From Alphaproteobacteria bacterium (GTDB lineage: Bacteria; Pseudomonadota; Alphaproteobacteria; ATCC43930; CGMCC-115725), in NCBI GenBank assembly GCA_030039775.1, contig JASHUX010000128.1, positions 1 to 8,116 on the forward strand: a stretch of 8,116 bases of DNA. The letters are read 5' to 3'. Each line of letters begins with the position of its first letter. Position 1 is the stretch's first letter. Of the stretch, positions 6,732 through 8,116 are shown piece after piece. A program made the translations under genes and the position numbers. The notes beneath the pieces are model-generated. The model did no database searches and was not told where the DNA came from. It was given only the letters and a program-made list of their open reading frames with translations.

Positions 6732-7127
6732 ATGCCGCACGAACTGCGCAAGATCTTCTTCAACGCCGTGGACTTGACCCACGCGCTCGAGAGTTATCGC
6801 GATGGCAAGCCGCTATTTCTGCCGCAGGGGAAGCTCTACCACGTCTCGGTAAAGCCCGACCATCTGCTGGTGCGAATCGAGCTGAAGTATCTCGATAACA
6901 CGCACCTGTTGGACTACCAGGTCGATTACGACAAACTCCTCGACGTGGTGATCGCCTATTGCGTCGAACACCGGATTCCATTGCCTAGCGCCGGGTCCAA
7001 GCGGGTTTTTTGCGAGGGCGAGGAACTGGTCATGGAGGTCGTGCTCTCCGACGAGGCCGTCTCCGCCGGGGCCGCCAAGAGCGAATGGGCGCGGCTGCGC
7101 GGCGTCGGCGCCGTGAATATCAATTAG
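6732..7127 (+). CDS. conserved-looking hypothetical protein, 131 aa
   Basis: I do not recognise this protein. It is a soluble, cytoplasmic-looking 131-residue chain with no signal peptide, membrane segment or Cys/His metal cluster. It opens MPHELRKIFFNAVDL, then has an apparent beta-rich middle (KLYHVSVKPDHLLVRIELKY), a helical section (DYDKLLDVVIAYCVEH), and a further strand pair ending GEELVMEVVLSDEAV. The mix of alternating hydrophobic residues and charged turns, good GC at third positions and a proper ribosome-binding site all say it is a real gene. The longer in-frame start at 6702 would add ten residues (MYHGFVEGSK), which look like translated leader. It has its own AT-rich upstream region and ends with TAG overlapping the stop of the convergent 2-hydroxyacid dehydrogenase, so it is probably monocistronic. 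A small binding or regulatory domain is possible, but no function is proposed. Confidence 0.75.
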   Translation: MPHELRKIFFNAVDLTHALESYRDGKPLFLPQGKLYHVSVKPDHLLVRIELKYLDNTHLLDYQVDYDKLLDVVIAYCVEHRIPLPSAGSKRVFCEGEELVMEVVLSDEAVSAGAAKSEWARLRGVGAVNIN

Positions 7128-8116
7128 CCGCTGTTGACGCCGAGGCGCGCCAGCCGCGCGCGCCACTTCTCCAGCACCTCCGGATTACGCAGATGAAGCG
7201 GCGCCCGGCCTTCGAGGCCGCGCGTCGTGTTTTCGATCGCCGCCGCGGGAAGGCTGGCATAGGCAGCCTCGGAGTGGCCGACATTGTGTCCGCTAACCAG
7301 CACCTTGTCATTGCGGCGTAACAGATAATCCGCCGGCGGCGGCTCTTGTTCCCAGGTATCGATCGCCGCGCCGGCGATTTTGCCGTCGGCGAGCGCGGCC
7401 TCCAGAGCCGGCTCGTCAACCACGCCACCGCGCGCGGGGTTGAGCAGGAAGGCGCCGGGCTTCATCAGCGCCAGTTGCGGTGCCGCGATCATGTGACGCG
7501 TTTCCGCCGTCAGCGTCACCGCCAGCACGACAAAATCGGATTCGCGCAGCAGCGTGTCGAGCGGCACAAGCCGGGTGTTGAGCGGCGGCCCGACGGCGGG
7601 ATCGATATAAGGGTCGGTTGCGAGCAAGGTGCATTCCCAGCCGGCGAGTCGTCGCGCCAGGCCGCGGCCGAGATTGCCGAAGCCGACGATGCCGACCGTG
7701 CTGTTGCGGATCATGTGGCCCGGATGGGGCACGCGCCAGCCGCCGCCGCGCACGGCCTCCTGCTTCGCCACGAAATTCTTGCGCAGGATCGCCATCTCCA
7801 TGACGACCGCCTCGGCGACGCCGAGAAAATTTTCCGGCGTGGCGCCGTAGCCGACCGCGATGCCGAGCTCGGTCGCGGCGGCGACGTCGATATGCTCGGT
7901 GCCGATTACCGGCGACACGACCACGCGCAGCTTCTCGCCGGCCGCCAGCACGTCGCGCGGCAGCTTCAAATGCGCGAACATCCCGACCAGCGCCTGTGCG
8001 TCGCGGACATAGTCGCGGATTAGCGTCGGAGTCCAGGCCTTCGCGTCCGGCGGCAGGCGCACGAATTCGAATCCGGTGTCGGTCAGCGCTTTGTCGAACG
8101 TAGTGAAGCTCTGCGG
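7124..8116 (-). CDS. D-isomer specific 2-hydroxyacid dehydrogenase (5' end beyond window)
   Basis: The 330 visible residues form a nearly complete D-2-hydroxyacid dehydrogenase, a cytoplasmic NAD(P)-dependent enzyme that reduces 2-keto acids or oxidises D-2-hydroxy acids; phosphoglycerate dehydrogenase is a relative. Counting from the window edge, the nucleotide-binding GFGNLG is at 145-150, and Asp168 (LLATD) at the end of the second strand suggests NAD rather than NADP. The catalytic triad is present: Arg229 in NPARGGVVDE, Glu258 in WEQEPP, and His277 in SGHNVGHS, with the Arg-to-Glu spacing of 29 seen in E. coli SerA. There is no ACT domain at the C-terminus, arguing against a regulated SerA. 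The frame stays open to 8116 with family-like residues (SFTTFDKALTDTGFEFVRLP), so the GTG at 8062 is not the start; the true start lies off the edge. Specific substrate unknown. Confidence 0.9.
   Translation of the reverse strand, partial: PQSFTTFDKALTDTGFEFVRLPPDAKAWTPTLIRDYVRDAQALVGMFAHLKLPRDVLAAGEKLRVVVSPVIGTEHIDVAAATELGIAVGYGATPENFLGVAEAVVMEMAILRKNFVAKQEAVRGGGWRVPHPGHMIRNSTVGIVGFGNLGRGLARRLAGWECTLLATDPYIDPAVGPPLNTRLVPLDTLLRESDFVVLAVTLTAETRHMIAAPQLALMKPGAFLLNPARGGVVDEPALEAALADGKIAGAAIDTWEQEPPPADYLLRRNDKVLVSGHNVGHSEAAYASLPAAAIENTTRGLEGRAPLHLRNPEVLEKWRARLARLGVNSG

Noticed and set aside
7124..8062. GTG at 8062 as the start of the 2-hydroxyacid dehydrogenase
   Set aside because: The frame continues to the window edge with family-like sequence, so the real start is outside.

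Overview
The window is high-GC, gene-dense DNA (roughly two-thirds GC by eye) with short gaps and ordinary bacterial ribosome-binding sites. The RadC-family protein, the HbpS/GlcG-like protein, the phthalate-dioxygenase-type Rieske protein and the short flavin oxidoreductase all resemble alphaproteobacterial (Rhizobiales/Rhodospirillales-type) versions. That assignment is inference from protein character; no rRNA or other marker gene is present.

Layout. Left edge: a small free-standing biotin-carrier protein on the + strand (86-307). It meets, tail to tail, a minus-strand run of four genes spaced 25-27 bp apart, read right to left: an exported HbpS/GlcG (DUF336)-type protein (3980-3477), a RadC-family JAMM protein (3451-2744), a luciferase-like flavin monooxygenase (2717-1587) and a Rieske ring-hydroxylating oxygenase large subunit (1559-304). 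The Rieske gene is broken as written by a one-base deletion near 1161/1162 and an in-frame amber codon at 796-798. Divergent from the HbpS-like gene is glycerol kinase glpK (4056-5552, +). Its 3' end overlaps by 22 bp a convergent FAD-dependent oxidoreductase of the L-2-hydroxyglutarate oxidase type (6631-5531, -). A strikingly AT-rich divergent intergenic region (about 6658-6710) separates that gene from an unrecognised 131-residue protein (6732-7127, +). This one ends stop-on-stop against a D-isomer 2-hydroxyacid dehydrogenase whose 5' end runs off the right edge (7124-8116, -).

How they fit together. The flavin monooxygenase and Rieske oxygenase are plausible partners in catabolism of an organic, possibly aromatic, substrate; the substrate cannot be read from sequence. 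GlpK, the FAD oxidase and the 2-hydroxyacid dehydrogenase all act on small hydroxylated carbon compounds, but they lie on different transcripts and no shared pathway is shown. No gene-free stretch exceeds about 100 bp. I saw no tRNA, rRNA, CRISPR, transposase, phage or toxin-antitoxin signal, and no clear intrinsic terminator. I do not see a convincing new multi-gene system. The best second looks are the doubly damaged Rieske gene, the AT-rich promoter island with its unknown gene, and a near-palindrome just upstream of glpK.
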